Of a DNA stretch of 64,000 bases, positions 33,459-42,500 are shown one piece after another. The notes beneath the pieces are model-generated. The model saw only the letters and a program-made list of their open reading frames with translations. It ran no database searches and was not told where the DNA came from. The stretch is from Sphingomonas sp. RIT328 (GTDB lineage: Bacteria > Pseudomonadota > Alphaproteobacteria > Sphingomonadales > Sphingomonadaceae): contig NZ_JFYV01000001.1 in assembly GCF_000632225.1 (NCBI RefSeq), positions 62,001-126,000 of the forward strand, in the 5' to 3' direction. A program made the translations under genes and the position numbers. Each line of letters starts with the position of its first letter. Position 1 is the first letter of the stretch.

Positions 33459-34775
33459 ATGAACCTTGCGGTTCTGAAGGCGGAGGCGCGTGCGACCGCT
33501 CAGCGGCGTCAGGAGCGGCTCCAGAAGGCGATCGACGAAAATCGCGATATGACCGCCGAGGAGGAGGCCGAAGAGGCCAAGGACAAGGCGTCGGCCGATC
33601 GGCTGCAAAAGCAGATTTCGCGCGCTGAGGAGCTGATGGCGTCCTCGTCGGCGATCGGCCTCACCGGCACCAGCGATCAGCCCGGTCAGCAGCAGGATGG
33701 CCAGCGCGAGCAAACCGGCAGCCGTTCGGGAATTACCTTCGTGGCGACGGCCGAGAACGCCGGCTTCCGCAACCTCGCCGAATTCGCCCAGGCGGTCCGC
33801 TGCGCCAATCCGGCAGCCGGCCAGAACTTCCGCGTCGACGATCGTCTCGCCGCCCCCGGCAACGTCCACATGGAGCAGGGCGACGCGGCGGGCAGCTATC
33901 TCGTCCCCGCCGAGTTCCGGCAGAACATCATCAACCTGGTGTTCGACGACGGCAACGATCCGATCATGGATCTGATCGACCCCGATCCGACCGCGTCCAA
34001 CCGCGTCGTCGGCCTCGGCGACGAGACCACGCCGTGGGGCAACAGCGGTATCGTCGCCGCGTGGCGTTCGGAAGGCGAGCAGATGCTCCCGAGCCGCATG
34101 GCGCTCACCCCGCGCGAAACCAAGCTCAACGAGCTGTACGCCTTCGTGCTCGCCACCGAGGAGCTGCTGGAGGACGCACCGCGCGTCGCCACGCTGCTCA
34201 CCAGCCATGCCGCTTCGGCTATCCGCTGGAAGGCGGCCGACGCCTTCATGTACGGCGACGGCATCGAGAAGCCGCTCGGCTGGATGAACTCGCCGGCGAC
34301 GATCGCCGTGGCGAAGGACGCCGGTCAGGCGGCGATGTCGATCAGCGCATCGAACATCGCGCGCATGTGGGCGCGGATGATCATGCCCAGTCAGGCGAGC
34401 TGGCTGGTCAACAGCGACGTCATGCCGTCGCTGATGGGCCTCAAGAACGATGCCAATCAGCCGGTGTGGTTCCCGAACTATCAGGAAGCGCCCGGCGGCA
34501 CGCTGCTCGGCCGCCCCGTCGTGTTCAACGAGCATTCGCGCTCGGTCGGCCAGTATGGCGACATTCAGTTCGTCAATCCGAACGGCTACGAGGCGTTCCG
34601 CAAGCAGAACGGGGTCAGCTTCGCCGACTCGATCCACCTCTACTTCGATTACAACATCCGCGCCTTCCGGTGGGTGTTCCGCATTGGCGGTCAGCCGGTG
34701 CTCTCAAAGCCGGTGCAGCCCGCGAATGGCGGCAGCAGCAAGTCGCACTTCGTCGCGCTCGCCGAGCGCGCCTGA
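33459..34775 (+). CDS. Major capsid protein, HK97 fold
   Basis: 438 residues. The N-terminal 70 residues are a charged coiled coil (EEEAEEAKDKASADRLQKQI), the delta/scaffold domain removed in maturation. The HK97 body includes GSYLVPAEFRQNIINLV, VAAWRSEGEQMLPSRMALTPRE, FMYGDGIEKPLGWMNSPATI and LLGRPVVFNEHSRSVG. ATG 33459 is preferred over 33441 because AAGAAGGAAA lies 5-10 bases before it. It builds the icosahedral shell. Confidence 0.95.
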   Translation: MNLAVLKAEARATAQRRQERLQKAIDENRDMTAEEEAEEAKDKASADRLQKQISRAEELMASSSAIGLTGTSDQPGQQQDGQREQTGSRSGITFVATAENAGFRNLAEFAQAVRCANPAAGQNFRVDDRLAAPGNVHMEQGDAAGSYLVPAEFRQNIINLVFDDGNDPIMDLIDPDPTASNRVVGLGDETTPWGNSGIVAAWRSEGEQMLPSRMALTPRETKLNELYAFVLATEELLEDAPRVATLLTSHAASAIRWKAADAFMYGDGIEKPLGWMNSPATIAVAKDAGQAAMSISASNIARMWARMIMPSQASWLVNSDVMPSLMGLKNDANQPVWFPNYQEAPGGTLLGRPVVFNEHSRSVGQYGDIQFVNPNGYEAFRKQNGVSFADSIHLYFDYNIRAFRWVFRIGGQPVLSKPVQPANGGSSKSHFVALAERA

Positions 34776-34791
34776 TCCTTCACGAACCGGA

Positions 34792-34811
34792 CCCGCGCCT
34801 GATCGCGCGGG
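34792..34811 (+). other. Stem-loop after major capsid gene
   Basis: CCCGCGC/GCGCGGG, 7 base pairs and a 6-base loop, in the 77-base gap after the capsid gene. No T run follows, so an mRNA-stabilising or attenuating hairpin is more likely than a strong terminator. Confidence 0.5.
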
Positions 34812-34852
34812 ACCGGGCGGGCTGACCGTCCGGTAGCACAGGAGACTTCAAC

Positions 34853-35302
34853 ATGCAGGGCAACCTGGACCCCTCCTCGCGTACCGCCATCGCCGGCGTC
34901 ATTCCGGCGCAGCAGGCGAACGTGGGGACCGTCACCTCCGACTGGGTGGACATGCGCAGCTTCTTCGCGCTGCTCGCCGCCTTGAACGTCGGCGTGATCG
35001 GTGCGGCCGGCACGATCGACGTCAAGATCGAGCAGGCCACGAGCAATGCCGGCGCCGGCGCGAAGCCGGTCGGCAACCTCGCCACGGCGCAGATCGTGAA
35101 GGCGGGCGGCGACAACCGTCAGGCCGCGATCAACGTCCGGCAGGAGGACCTCGACAAGAACAACGGCTTCCGGTTCGTCCGGCTGTCCGTGACGGTCGGC
35201 GGTGCCGCCTCGTTCCTGTCCGCCATGCTGGTCGGCTTCGACGCGCGCTACGGCGCGGGTGCCGCCAACCAGATCAACACCGTCGCCCAGACGGTCAGCT
35301 GA
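34853..35302 (+). CDS. Putative capsid-associated structural protein
   Basis: 149 residues starting MQGNLDPSSRTAIAGVIP. It is beta-rich, with SFFALLAALNVGVIGAAGTIDVKIEQATS. It follows the capsid gene with a good AGGAG site, where decoration proteins are usually found. Family not recognised beyond conserved phage protein. Confidence 0.7.
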   Translation: MQGNLDPSSRTAIAGVIPAQQANVGTVTSDWVDMRSFFALLAALNVGVIGAAGTIDVKIEQATSNAGAGAKPVGNLATAQIVKAGGDNRQAAINVRQEDLDKNNGFRFVRLSVTVGGAASFLSAMLVGFDARYGAGAANQINTVAQTVS

Positions 35303-35313
35303 GGAGGCTGGAA

Positions 35314-35991
35314 ATGATCGAGTTCCTTCAGGACTATACCACCAAGTCGCTGCCGCCCGAGGTATTCAAGGACGGTCAGCAGGTCGAGCGCTCGGCGGAG
35401 AGCGAGCTGTACTTCGTCCGCCTGGGCGTCGCCGGCTACCTCGTCGACGGCAAGCTGCTCGGCGAGGACTATCAGCCGATCGAGCGCCAGACGGTGGCCG
35501 TCATCGTCACCACCGATCGCCGCTTCGGCGGTGGACGTGCGGGCGAGGTGATCGGCGTCGATGCGCCGCAGCGGGCGAGCACCGGCCCCGGCAACGACGT
35601 GGTCTTTTCGGGCCAGCCGGACAGCACGTCGCTCGATCCGGTCGAGGTCGCGCAGCTGCGTACCGATCTCGCCGCATCGATCGAGCAGCTCGACGATCAT
35701 CGGACCTCGACCACGGCGCAGATCGAGGAGCTGACCGGCAACCTCACCGCGGCGCAGGGCGCGCGCGAGGCGGCCCTCGCTGATCTCGCCACCGCTCAGG
35801 CCGATCGCGACGCTGCGGTACGTGATCGTGACGAAGCGGTCGCGGCGCGGACCTCGGCTGAGGCGCGCGCCGAGAAGGCGGTCAATGACTATGACGAGCT
35901 GCGTCATTCGGCCGATGCGGGCACTGCTCGCATCGGCGAACTCGAAAAGCAGCTCGCCGCGGCCACCAAGCCGAAGACCACGGCCAAGTAA
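35314..35991 (+). CDS. Hypothetical head protein with coiled coil
   Basis: 225 residues. The N-terminal 75 residues (MIEFLQDYTTKSLPPEVFKD) form a compact domain. Residues about 110-215 are a long heptad coiled coil (LRTDLAASIEQLDDHR, REAALADLATAQADRD). It lies between capsid and connector genes, GAGGAGG site before the ATG. A structural or assembly role is inferred. Confidence 0.65.
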   Translation: MIEFLQDYTTKSLPPEVFKDGQQVERSAESELYFVRLGVAGYLVDGKLLGEDYQPIERQTVAVIVTTDRRFGGGRAGEVIGVDAPQRASTGPGNDVVFSGQPDSTSLDPVEVAQLRTDLAASIEQLDDHRTSTTAQIEELTGNLTAAQGAREAALADLATAQADRDAAVRDRDEAVAARTSAEARAEKAVNDYDELRHSADAGTARIGELEKQLAAATKPKTTAK

Positions 35992-36008
35992 GCGAAGGGC
36001 GGGGCGGC

Positions 36009-36575
36009 ATGGCCATGACATTGAAAGCTGTCGCCCCGCTCGACGCGGAAGCTGCGCTGCCGATGAAGCTGCTGATGCAGCATCTGAAGGACCCGGAAGG
36101 CGAAGACCTGATCGTCGCCTCGGCGCGCACGGGGGCGCTCGACTGGCTCGAAAAGCGCGTCGGCATCTCGCTGACGCGGCGCAGCTGGCGAGCGACCTAC
36201 ACCGATCTGACGCCGCACGAGCGTGCGATCGGTCTGCCAATGGGGCCGGCGTCGATCGATGCCATTACTTACAGCCGGTTGGGCGTGGCACCGCAGGTGT
36301 GGCCCGCGGCGAGCTATTTCTTCGACGGTATCGATCTGCGCACGACGTCGGGCATATCGATGTTCGCGGCCTTCGGCGACCTGACGGTAACGATCGACTA
36401 TCAGGCCGGCTATCTCGACCTCGGTGCCGAGGAGCCGGCGTTACAGACCGCCGCGCTGCTGCTCGCCGGCCACTTCTACCGCAACCGCGAGGAGAACACC
36501 GCCGCAGCGCTCGCGAGCATGCCGTTCGGCGTCGAGATGCTGATCGGCGACATCCGCACCCCGGTGATGGCCTGA
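36009..36575 (+). CDS. Head-tail connector protein (gp6-like)
   Basis: 188 residues. The pattern LMQHLKDPEGEDLIVASARTGALDWLEKRVGI and QTAALLLAGHFYRNREEN is typical of the HK97 gp6/SPP1 gp15 adaptor that binds the portal. Its stop overlaps the next start. Confidence 0.85.
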   Translation: MAMTLKAVAPLDAEAALPMKLLMQHLKDPEGEDLIVASARTGALDWLEKRVGISLTRRSWRATYTDLTPHERAIGLPMGPASIDAITYSRLGVAPQVWPAASYFFDGIDLRTTSGISMFAAFGDLTVTIDYQAGYLDLGAEEPALQTAALLLAGHFYRNREENTAAALASMPFGVEMLIGDIRTPVMA

Positions 36576-36925
36576 TGGCCGGGCTTGCCGCCGGCTCGCT
36601 CGATCGACGCATCCGGATCGAACGGCCTGTCGCCGATACAGCGCTGGAAGGGGCCGGCTCCGGCACGTGGGAGCTGGTCGCGGAAGTCTGGGCGAGCGTC
36701 CAGGATGCGCTGCCGAGCCGCGGCGAACGCCTTGCAGAAGGGATTAACGTCTCGGCGCGGCCGGCGCGCGTGCGCATGCGCTTCCGCAAGGACGTGACCG
36801 CCGCGATGCGCTTTGTGATGGGCGAGCGCGTCATGCAGATCATCGCCGGCCCGGCCGAGATCGGCTGGAAGGACGGGCTCGAGTTCATGGTCGAGGATTA
36901 CTCGTCGGCCGGCAACGCCGCCTGA
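36575..36925 (+). CDS. Head closure / head-tail adaptor protein
   Basis: 116 residues starting MAGLAAGSLDRRIRIERPVAD, with WELVAEVWASVQDALPSRGE and a beta-rich body. This is the SPP1 gp16-like stopper family. ATG 36575 overlaps the previous TGA and its stop overlaps the next ATG. Confidence 0.85.
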   Translation: MAGLAAGSLDRRIRIERPVADTALEGAGSGTWELVAEVWASVQDALPSRGERLAEGINVSARPARVRMRFRKDVTAAMRFVMGERVMQIIAGPAEIGWKDGLEFMVEDYSSAGNAA

Positions 36926-37464
36926 TGTCCGGCGTGCGAGGCCGCGCCGAGGTGTCGCGCTACCTTCGCGATCTGCCAGCCGACCTCGCCAAGGTGCTGC
37001 GCGGCTCGGCGCGCGCCGGGGGCGCGGTGATCGCCGAGGAGGCCAAGCTACGGTGCCGCTCCGACTTCGTCAGCGAGAACATCGTCGCGAACAGCCGGAT
37101 CGAGGCAGACCATGCCCGCGTCACCGTCACGGTGAAGCCTGGCTATGCCCGCTCGATAGCGATCTGGATGGAATACGGCACCTCGCCGCATTTCATCACC
37201 GTCGATGATCAGGTGCGGCAGGGCCGGACCGCTCGGCGGATCAACCGCAATGGCGATGCAGCCTTCAAGGCAACGCTCGTCATCAACGGCAAGCCGGTCG
37301 GCTCGACCGTCTACCACCCCGGCGCGCAGCCGTTCCCGTTCCTGCGGCCGGCGCGCGACGCGAAGGCGAGCGAGGCTGTCGCTGCGGCGCAGACCTATCT
37401 CAATTCGCGGATCAGCGGCGGTAGCGTCCGCCCTGAGCCCGACACCGACGAGGATCAAGAATGA
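36925..37464 (+). CDS. HK97 gp10-like minor tail protein
   Basis: 179 residues. It contains SARAGGAVIAEEAKLRCR, YARSIAIWMEYGTSPHFI and HPGAQPFPFLRPARDAK, signatures of the gp10 tail-completion family. It is coupled by a 4-base overlap to the next gene. Confidence 0.87.
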   Translation: MSGVRGRAEVSRYLRDLPADLAKVLRGSARAGGAVIAEEAKLRCRSDFVSENIVANSRIEADHARVTVTVKPGYARSIAIWMEYGTSPHFITVDDQVRQGRTARRINRNGDAAFKATLVINGKPVGSTVYHPGAQPFPFLRPARDAKASEAVAAAQTYLNSRISGGSVRPEPDTDEDQE

Positions 37465-37862
37465 GCGGCGTTTCGATCGTCGGCGAGCTGATGCGCGCTG
37501 CGGCCACCCTCACCGCGCGCGTGCCGGTCGAGAACATCAGGGCGGGGCGGCTACCCGATGGCGTGACGCTGCCGGCGATCCTGCTGCGGACGGTCAGCTC
37601 GACCGAGCGGCAGGCGCTGACCCGCGGCGATACCGTGCCGACCACCGATCGCGTTTCGGCGACGGTCCGTGCCGCCAGCTACCGCGAGCAGCGCGACATC
37701 ATGAAGCTGATGCTCGCCGCGTGCGCCGGCAAGATCGGCACCATCGCTGGCTTCGACAGCGTCGCCGTCCTGTCGGCCGGCGCCGGCCCCGACGTGGCCG
37801 GCCCAGCCGACAGCTACGAGCAAACGCAGGATTTCCGCGTGTCCTTCGACGCGCCTTTCTGA
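37461..37862 (+). CDS. Tail completion protein, gp17/DUF3168-like
   Basis: 133 residues with PAILLRTVSSTERQAL and SATVRAASYREQRDIMKLML, matching the DUF3168 tail terminator fold that caps the tail tube. ATGA overlap with the previous gene supports the start. Confidence 0.78.
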   Translation: MSGVSIVGELMRAAATLTARVPVENIRAGRLPDGVTLPAILLRTVSSTERQALTRGDTVPTTDRVSATVRAASYREQRDIMKLMLAACAGKIGTIAGFDSVAVLSAGAGPDVAGPADSYEQTQDFRVSFDAPF

Positions 37863-37874
37863 GGAGACGACCCT

Positions 37875-38078
37875 ATGGCCGCAAAGACCACCGCCGCCAC
37901 GAAGAACAATCTCGCCACCCGGTTCTTCAAGGACGCTGGCACCGGCAAAAGCTTCAAGGCCGGCGAGCCGGTTGACGTCGATGACGGCACGCTCGCCAAC
38001 TACGAGGCGGCCGGGCTGGTCGGTAGCGCCAGCGACGCGCAGCAGCCGACCGGCGATGCGCCTGGCGCCGACGCGTAA
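37875..38078 (+). CDS. Small hypothetical phage protein
   Basis: 67 residues starting MAAKTTAATKNNLATRFF. The middle FKAGEPVDVDDGTLANYEAAGLV resembles short phage proteins found before the tail tube gene. GAGGAG site. Function unknown. Confidence 0.65.
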   Translation: MAAKTTAATKNNLATRFFKDAGTGKSFKAGEPVDVDDGTLANYEAAGLVGSASDAQQPTGDAPGADA

Positions 38079-38109
38079 CCCGCTTTCCTGCCCGCGACAG
38101 GACTGACCC

Positions 38110-38124
38110 GCCGGCCCCGCCGGC
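38110..38124 (+). other. Stem-loop before tail tube gene
   Basis: GCCGGC-CCC-GCCGGC in the 68-base gap before the tail tube gene; one of a series of such hairpins in late-operon gaps. Confidence 0.45.
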
Positions 38125-38146
38125 TCGCTGACCCAAGGAACAGACT

Positions 38147-38596
38147 ATGACTTCGATGACCGCGGCGGGGTCCAAGCTCGCCATCTCCGCCGGCAGCCCG
38201 GCGACGCAGGACGTCGCCGGCGCGTCGGCGCTCGCCTACACCTCGATCGGGCAGGTCGAGCAGCTCGGCGCGTTCGGCGCGACCACGGAAGTGGTGAACT
38301 TCCAGCCGCTCGACGGCCCGTTGCAGAAGTACAAGGGGCCGAACAACTCCGGCGCAATCCAGCCGCAGCTCGCGCACGACGACGACGACGCCGGCCAGAC
38401 GCTGCTGCGCACCGCGGCTGACGACAAGACCAGCAAGCTCTACTGGTTCCGCATCACCTTCCCGAACGGCGCCCGCCGCTTCTTTGGCGGCCGCGTGTTC
38501 GGCTACCCCGAGAACATCGGCGCGGCCAACTCGATGCTGATGGCCAACCCGTCGATCGAGATCAGCACCGACGTGCTGAAGGCGCCCGCCGCCTAA
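38147..38596 (+). CDS. Major tail tube protein
   Basis: 149 residues: MTSMTAAGSKLAISAGSPAT, YTSIGQVEQLGAFGATTEVV and WFRITFPNGARRFFGGRVFG. This is the lambda gpV/HK97-type tube fold, polymerised around the tape measure. AAGGA site before ATG. Confidence 0.87.
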   Translation: MTSMTAAGSKLAISAGSPATQDVAGASALAYTSIGQVEQLGAFGATTEVVNFQPLDGPLQKYKGPNNSGAIQPQLAHDDDDAGQTLLRTAADDKTSKLYWFRITFPNGARRFFGGRVFGYPENIGAANSMLMANPSIEISTDVLKAPAA

Positions 38597-38644
38597 CCTT
38601 CACCAGTTCCGGCGCCCGCGACGCCGTCCATAACGTACCGGCTC

Positions 38645-38668
38645 GCCCCGCTATCGCGGGTGCGGGGC
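38645..38668 (+). other. Stem-loop after tail tube gene
   Basis: GCCCCGC/GCGGGGC, 7 base pairs with a 10-base loop, in the 107-base gap between tail tube and tail chaperone genes. Confidence 0.45.
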
Positions 38669-38703
38669 GGGTCGGTGCGACCATCCCCCGCGAGGATATA
38701 CCC

Positions 38704-39129
38704 ATGAAGATCAAGACGCTCGCCGTCGCCACCACCGCCTTCCTGCACTTGAAGGGGCCGGACGGCTCTTTCCTGTACGAGGATGACAAGGCTGCCGTCG
38801 GCATCGACCTCTACAGCCCCGGCTCGGCCGAATATGCGCGGATCGAGGAGCGCCAGTCCGCGCGCACGATCAAGCGCATGCAGGACAACGACAACAAGGT
38901 CGCGCACGTCCCCGTCGAGCAGCGCCGCACCGAGTCGAGCGAAGACCTCGCCGATCTGACGGCGGGCTTCCGCAACATCGAGCATGATGGTGCCGATGGC
39001 CAGCCGCTGACCGGCCGCGCGCTCTACGTCGCCGTCTATTCTGATCCGGCGCTCGGCTGGATCAAGGAACAGGTGGTCAAGTTCCTGGGCGACTGGGGAA
39101 AGTTCACGGGCGGCTCGGCGACCAGCTGA
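38704..39129 (+). CDS. Tail assembly chaperone G (unshifted product)
   Basis: 141 residues starting MKIKTLAVATTAFLHLKGPD. It is the lambda gpG-like member that binds the tape measure during tail assembly. Near its 3' end GGGAAAG lies in the correct frame for -1 slippage; the unshifted ribosome ends here with GKFTGGSATS. ATG 38704, 108 bases after the tail tube gene. Confidence 0.85.
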   Translation: MKIKTLAVATTAFLHLKGPDGSFLYEDDKAAVGIDLYSPGSAEYARIEERQSARTIKRMQDNDNKVAHVPVEQRRTESSEDLADLTAGFRNIEHDGADGQPLTGRALYVAVYSDPALGWIKEQVVKFLGDWGKFTGGSATS

Positions 39130-39560
39130 GCCTCTACGTCCGGCACATGGCATGGCTCAACGCCGTGCCGAAGCCGGACCCGAATAGCGCGCGGGGCAAG
39201 AGCGAGGCAGCTCAGACCAAGCTCACGCGACTGGAAGACATGAAGCGGCACAAGATCACGCCGCAGATGCCGCCGAACCCCGCGCCGCACATCGTCGATC
39301 GTCTGATCGAGATGGGTATCACCGAGGCCGCCGGAATGGGTGCCGCGCCGCTCAGCTGGCGCGAGATCGTCGCATGGCAAGAGGGGACGTGCGTTCGCCT
39401 CGCGCCATGGGAAGCGCGCCTGATCCGCACGCTGTCAAAGGCGTACCTCACCGAAAGCCGCCTCGCCGAAAGCGAGAATCATCCGGCGCCGTGGCACTCA
39501 GGCCCGGATCGCCGCGCTGTCGAAACCGAGCAGGCCCGCCTGGAGGCGGTCCTTGGCTGA
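38704..39560 (+). CDS. Tail assembly chaperone GT (programmed -1 frameshift product)
   Basis: Predicted fusion made by slipping back one base at 39096-39102; reading then continues from 39102 as VHGRLGDQLSLYVRHMAWLN and stays open to 39560. The shifted part (about 152 residues) has the T-domain features EIVAWQEGTCVRLAPWEARLIRTLSKAYL. In lambda, G and GT in fixed ratio are both needed for tail assembly. An independent start at ATG 39147 is possible but has no good ribosome site. Confidence 0.85.
39096..39102 (+). promoter_or_regulatory. Programmed -1 ribosomal frameshift site GGGAAAG
   Basis: The heptamer reads G GGA AAG in the G frame, the X XXY YYZ pattern used by phage lambda for its G-GT shift. 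The -1 frame is open from well before this point to 39560, and the tape measure gene follows. Confidence 0.88.
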
Positions 39561-39582
39561 TTGAGAAAGGGAGGGTGTGAGC

Positions 39583-42500
39583 ATGGATACGGGCTCTCCC
39601 GATCTCGGCGTCGATTTCGTCATCAACTTCGGCGACAGCTTCGGCGGGCTGAAGTCGCTCGACGATCTGATCGGCACCACCAGCGCCAATGCCGTGCGCG
39701 ACTTCCAGCGTATCCAGGCATCGGTCGCCAGTGGGCTCGATCTCAGCGCCGCGTCGGCCGAGTTCAAGGCGCTCGGCGCGACCGCTACCCGCGAGCTGCG
39801 TTCCGCCTCACTGGAAGCGGCCAAGGCCGAGCGTGCTGGCGAATCGCTGGTCCGCCAGCTGGAGCGGCAGAACGCGACCTATGGCAAGAGCCGTACCGAG
39901 GTGCGCGCGATGCGCGTCGAGGAGGCGGCGCTGGCCGCCGAGCGCACGCGCAACACCGATCTAGCCGTGCGTCTGCGGTCCGAGCTTTCGTTGCTCGTCG
40001 CTGCCGAGGCGAAAACCGCACAGGCGGCGGAAGCCGAGGCGCAGGCGATGCGCGAGGCGGCGCACGCGCATGACCTGTTCGAAGCGGCGGCTCGCCGCGG
40101 CGTGCTGGCGATGAAGGAAGAAGAGGCCGCCCTGAAGGCCAACGCCATCGCGAGGCAGGCGCAGGAGCTACGCGAGGCGGCGCAGGCGCACGACATGTTC
40201 GAAGCGCGGGCGCGTGCCGGCGTCAAGGCGCTGAAAGAGGAGGAGGCCGCCGCCAAGGCCGCGTCGCTCGCCGCCTATGAGCAGGAGCTGCGCTCGGCCG
40301 CCTTCGCACACGATCAGTTCGAGGCGGCGGCTCGCCGCGGTCTTGTCGCGATGCGGGAAGCCGATGCGGCGGCCGAGCGGGATGCCGCCACGCTCGCGCG
40401 GCTGCGGGCCATGCTCGATCCGGCTGCCGCGGCGCAGGAGCGCCTCAACCGCGAGATCGTTGAGGCTCGGCGCGTCATGACCGCGGCGGGCCTGTCGGCC
40501 GAGGATATGGCGCGGGCGGAAAGCATGCTCGCCGACCGCGCTAATGTCAGCGCCAAGCAGCATGACGTCATGGCAGGATCGGCCCGCCGGAGCGGCTTTG
40601 CGTTGCAGACGATCGCGCTCCAGCTCCCCGACATCACGCAGGGCCTGCTCACCGGGCAGAAGCCGATGACGGTGTTCATCCAGCAAGGTTTCCAGATCGT
40701 CCAGGTCGCGCAGATGGCCGAAGGCGGCCTGCGCGGGTTCGGCAAGGAAGTGGCCGGCCTCGCCCTCCGCTTCGCACCGCTGCTCGTCGGTCTCGCCGCG
40801 GCGGGTGCCGGCTTCGCGCTGTTCACCCGTTGGGTGAACCAAGGCGTCACGAGCGACCAGCTGACGCGCAACCTCGGTGACATCACGGGCGGGGCCGACG
40901 CGACCAAGCAAGAGCTGTTCAAGCTGAAGGATGCGACCATCGAATGGGGCGACGTGTCGTCGGCACTGTTCTCCGAGGTCGGCAAGGACATCGCCAAGGT
41001 GTTCGTCGGCGACATGAAGGCGATGGGCAAGGACGTGAAGAGCGTCCTCGATGACATCACGTCGTATGGCCGCAAGGCGCTCGCCGGCATGTACGCAGGC
41101 GTCGCCGGCATGAAGGCGTACCTCGGCGAGATCAGCAGCCGCAAGGGGCTGGTGAACCTCTTCATGGGCGATCCGACGTTGATCGACCGTACCTTCGGCA
41201 AGGCATACCGGGCCGCGGACGATTATCTCGGCAAGCTCGGCGCGCGCGTGAAGAAGACGTCGATCGAGAATGCCCGCGAGCGGAACGCCAAGACGATCGG
41301 GTTCAACAACGTGCCCCGGCCGAAGACCGACCACCATGCCGAGCAGCTCGCCCGTGAGGCGCAGGCCGTCGAGGCGCAAATTCGCAACCTTTACGAGCTG
41401 GCCAAGGCTTATGATCTTTCGGGCGCGGCTGCGCTGATCGCCGAGGCGCGGGTGAAGGCGGAGAGCGCCGCGATCAAGAAGCGCGGCGACATCGAGGCGA
41501 TGGTCGACCGCGAAATCCGCCTCTCGATCGCGCAGCGGGTGTCCGATGCGTCGAAGTCGGCCGCGGCGACGCGCGAGGAAGCGCGCATCCAGACCGAGGT
41601 GAACGCCATGATCGCGGCCGGCCTGGTGCCGGCTGAGCGCGCCAATGAGCTGGTCCGCGACCGCATCGCCGATCTACCGCTGCTCGCCGCGATCGAGGCG
41701 GCGCAGCAGCGCGGCCTGACGGTCGAGGTGGAGAAGGCGACCGCGGCGCTCAACGCGCAGCAGAGCGCCCGCCGCGATGCCAAGGCGGCCGAGATCGGCG
41801 CGTTCTACGCCGGCGCCGATCAGCAGGCCGATCGCCAGCTCGCCATGCAGCGCGAGGAGCTGCGGCTGGTCGGCGCGACCGACGAGGCCCGTGCCGAGGC
41901 CATCGCACGTCTTCAGGCGCAGCAGACCCTTCAAGCCAAGGGCTATGAGCTGGGCACGACCTACGCCAACGACTACGTCGACAAGCAAGGCCAGATCGCC
42001 AAGGGCGCCGAGATCAACCGGCAGGCGCAGGACAGCTACAACGCCTCGCTGTCGGCGACGTCGGAGCTGTTCGACACCATCGATCAGACGGCGCAGCGCG
42101 CCGCGCAGGGCATGGCGGATGCGTTCGGCACCGCCGGCCGCGCGATCGGCGACACGCTGACGATCATGACCGGCTACTACGCCGATCAGGCGCGCTTGCA
42201 GGAGGCCCACAAGGCTGCGCTGCACGCTGCCGGCAAGGATCAGGCGCGTATCGATCGCGAGAACCGCCTCTACTCGCTGCGCTCCTCGTCGATGCAGATC
42301 GGCGCATTCGGCGACATGGCGGCGGCAGCGAAGGGCTTCTTCAAGGAAGGCTCGGCGGGCTATCAGGCGCTCGGCACTGCCGAGAAGGCGTTCCGCACCG
42401 TCCAGCTCGTCATGTCGGTCCGCGCCATCGCGCAGGATGCGATCGAAACCAGCTCCAAGATCGCGAACAGCGTGGCGCGCACGGCCGCCGGCGCGACCGA

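Noticed and set aside
39147..39560. Independent gene starting at ATG 39147
   Set aside because: The frame is open upstream to the GGGAAAG slip site and there is no good ribosome site before the ATG, so the frameshift product explains it better.
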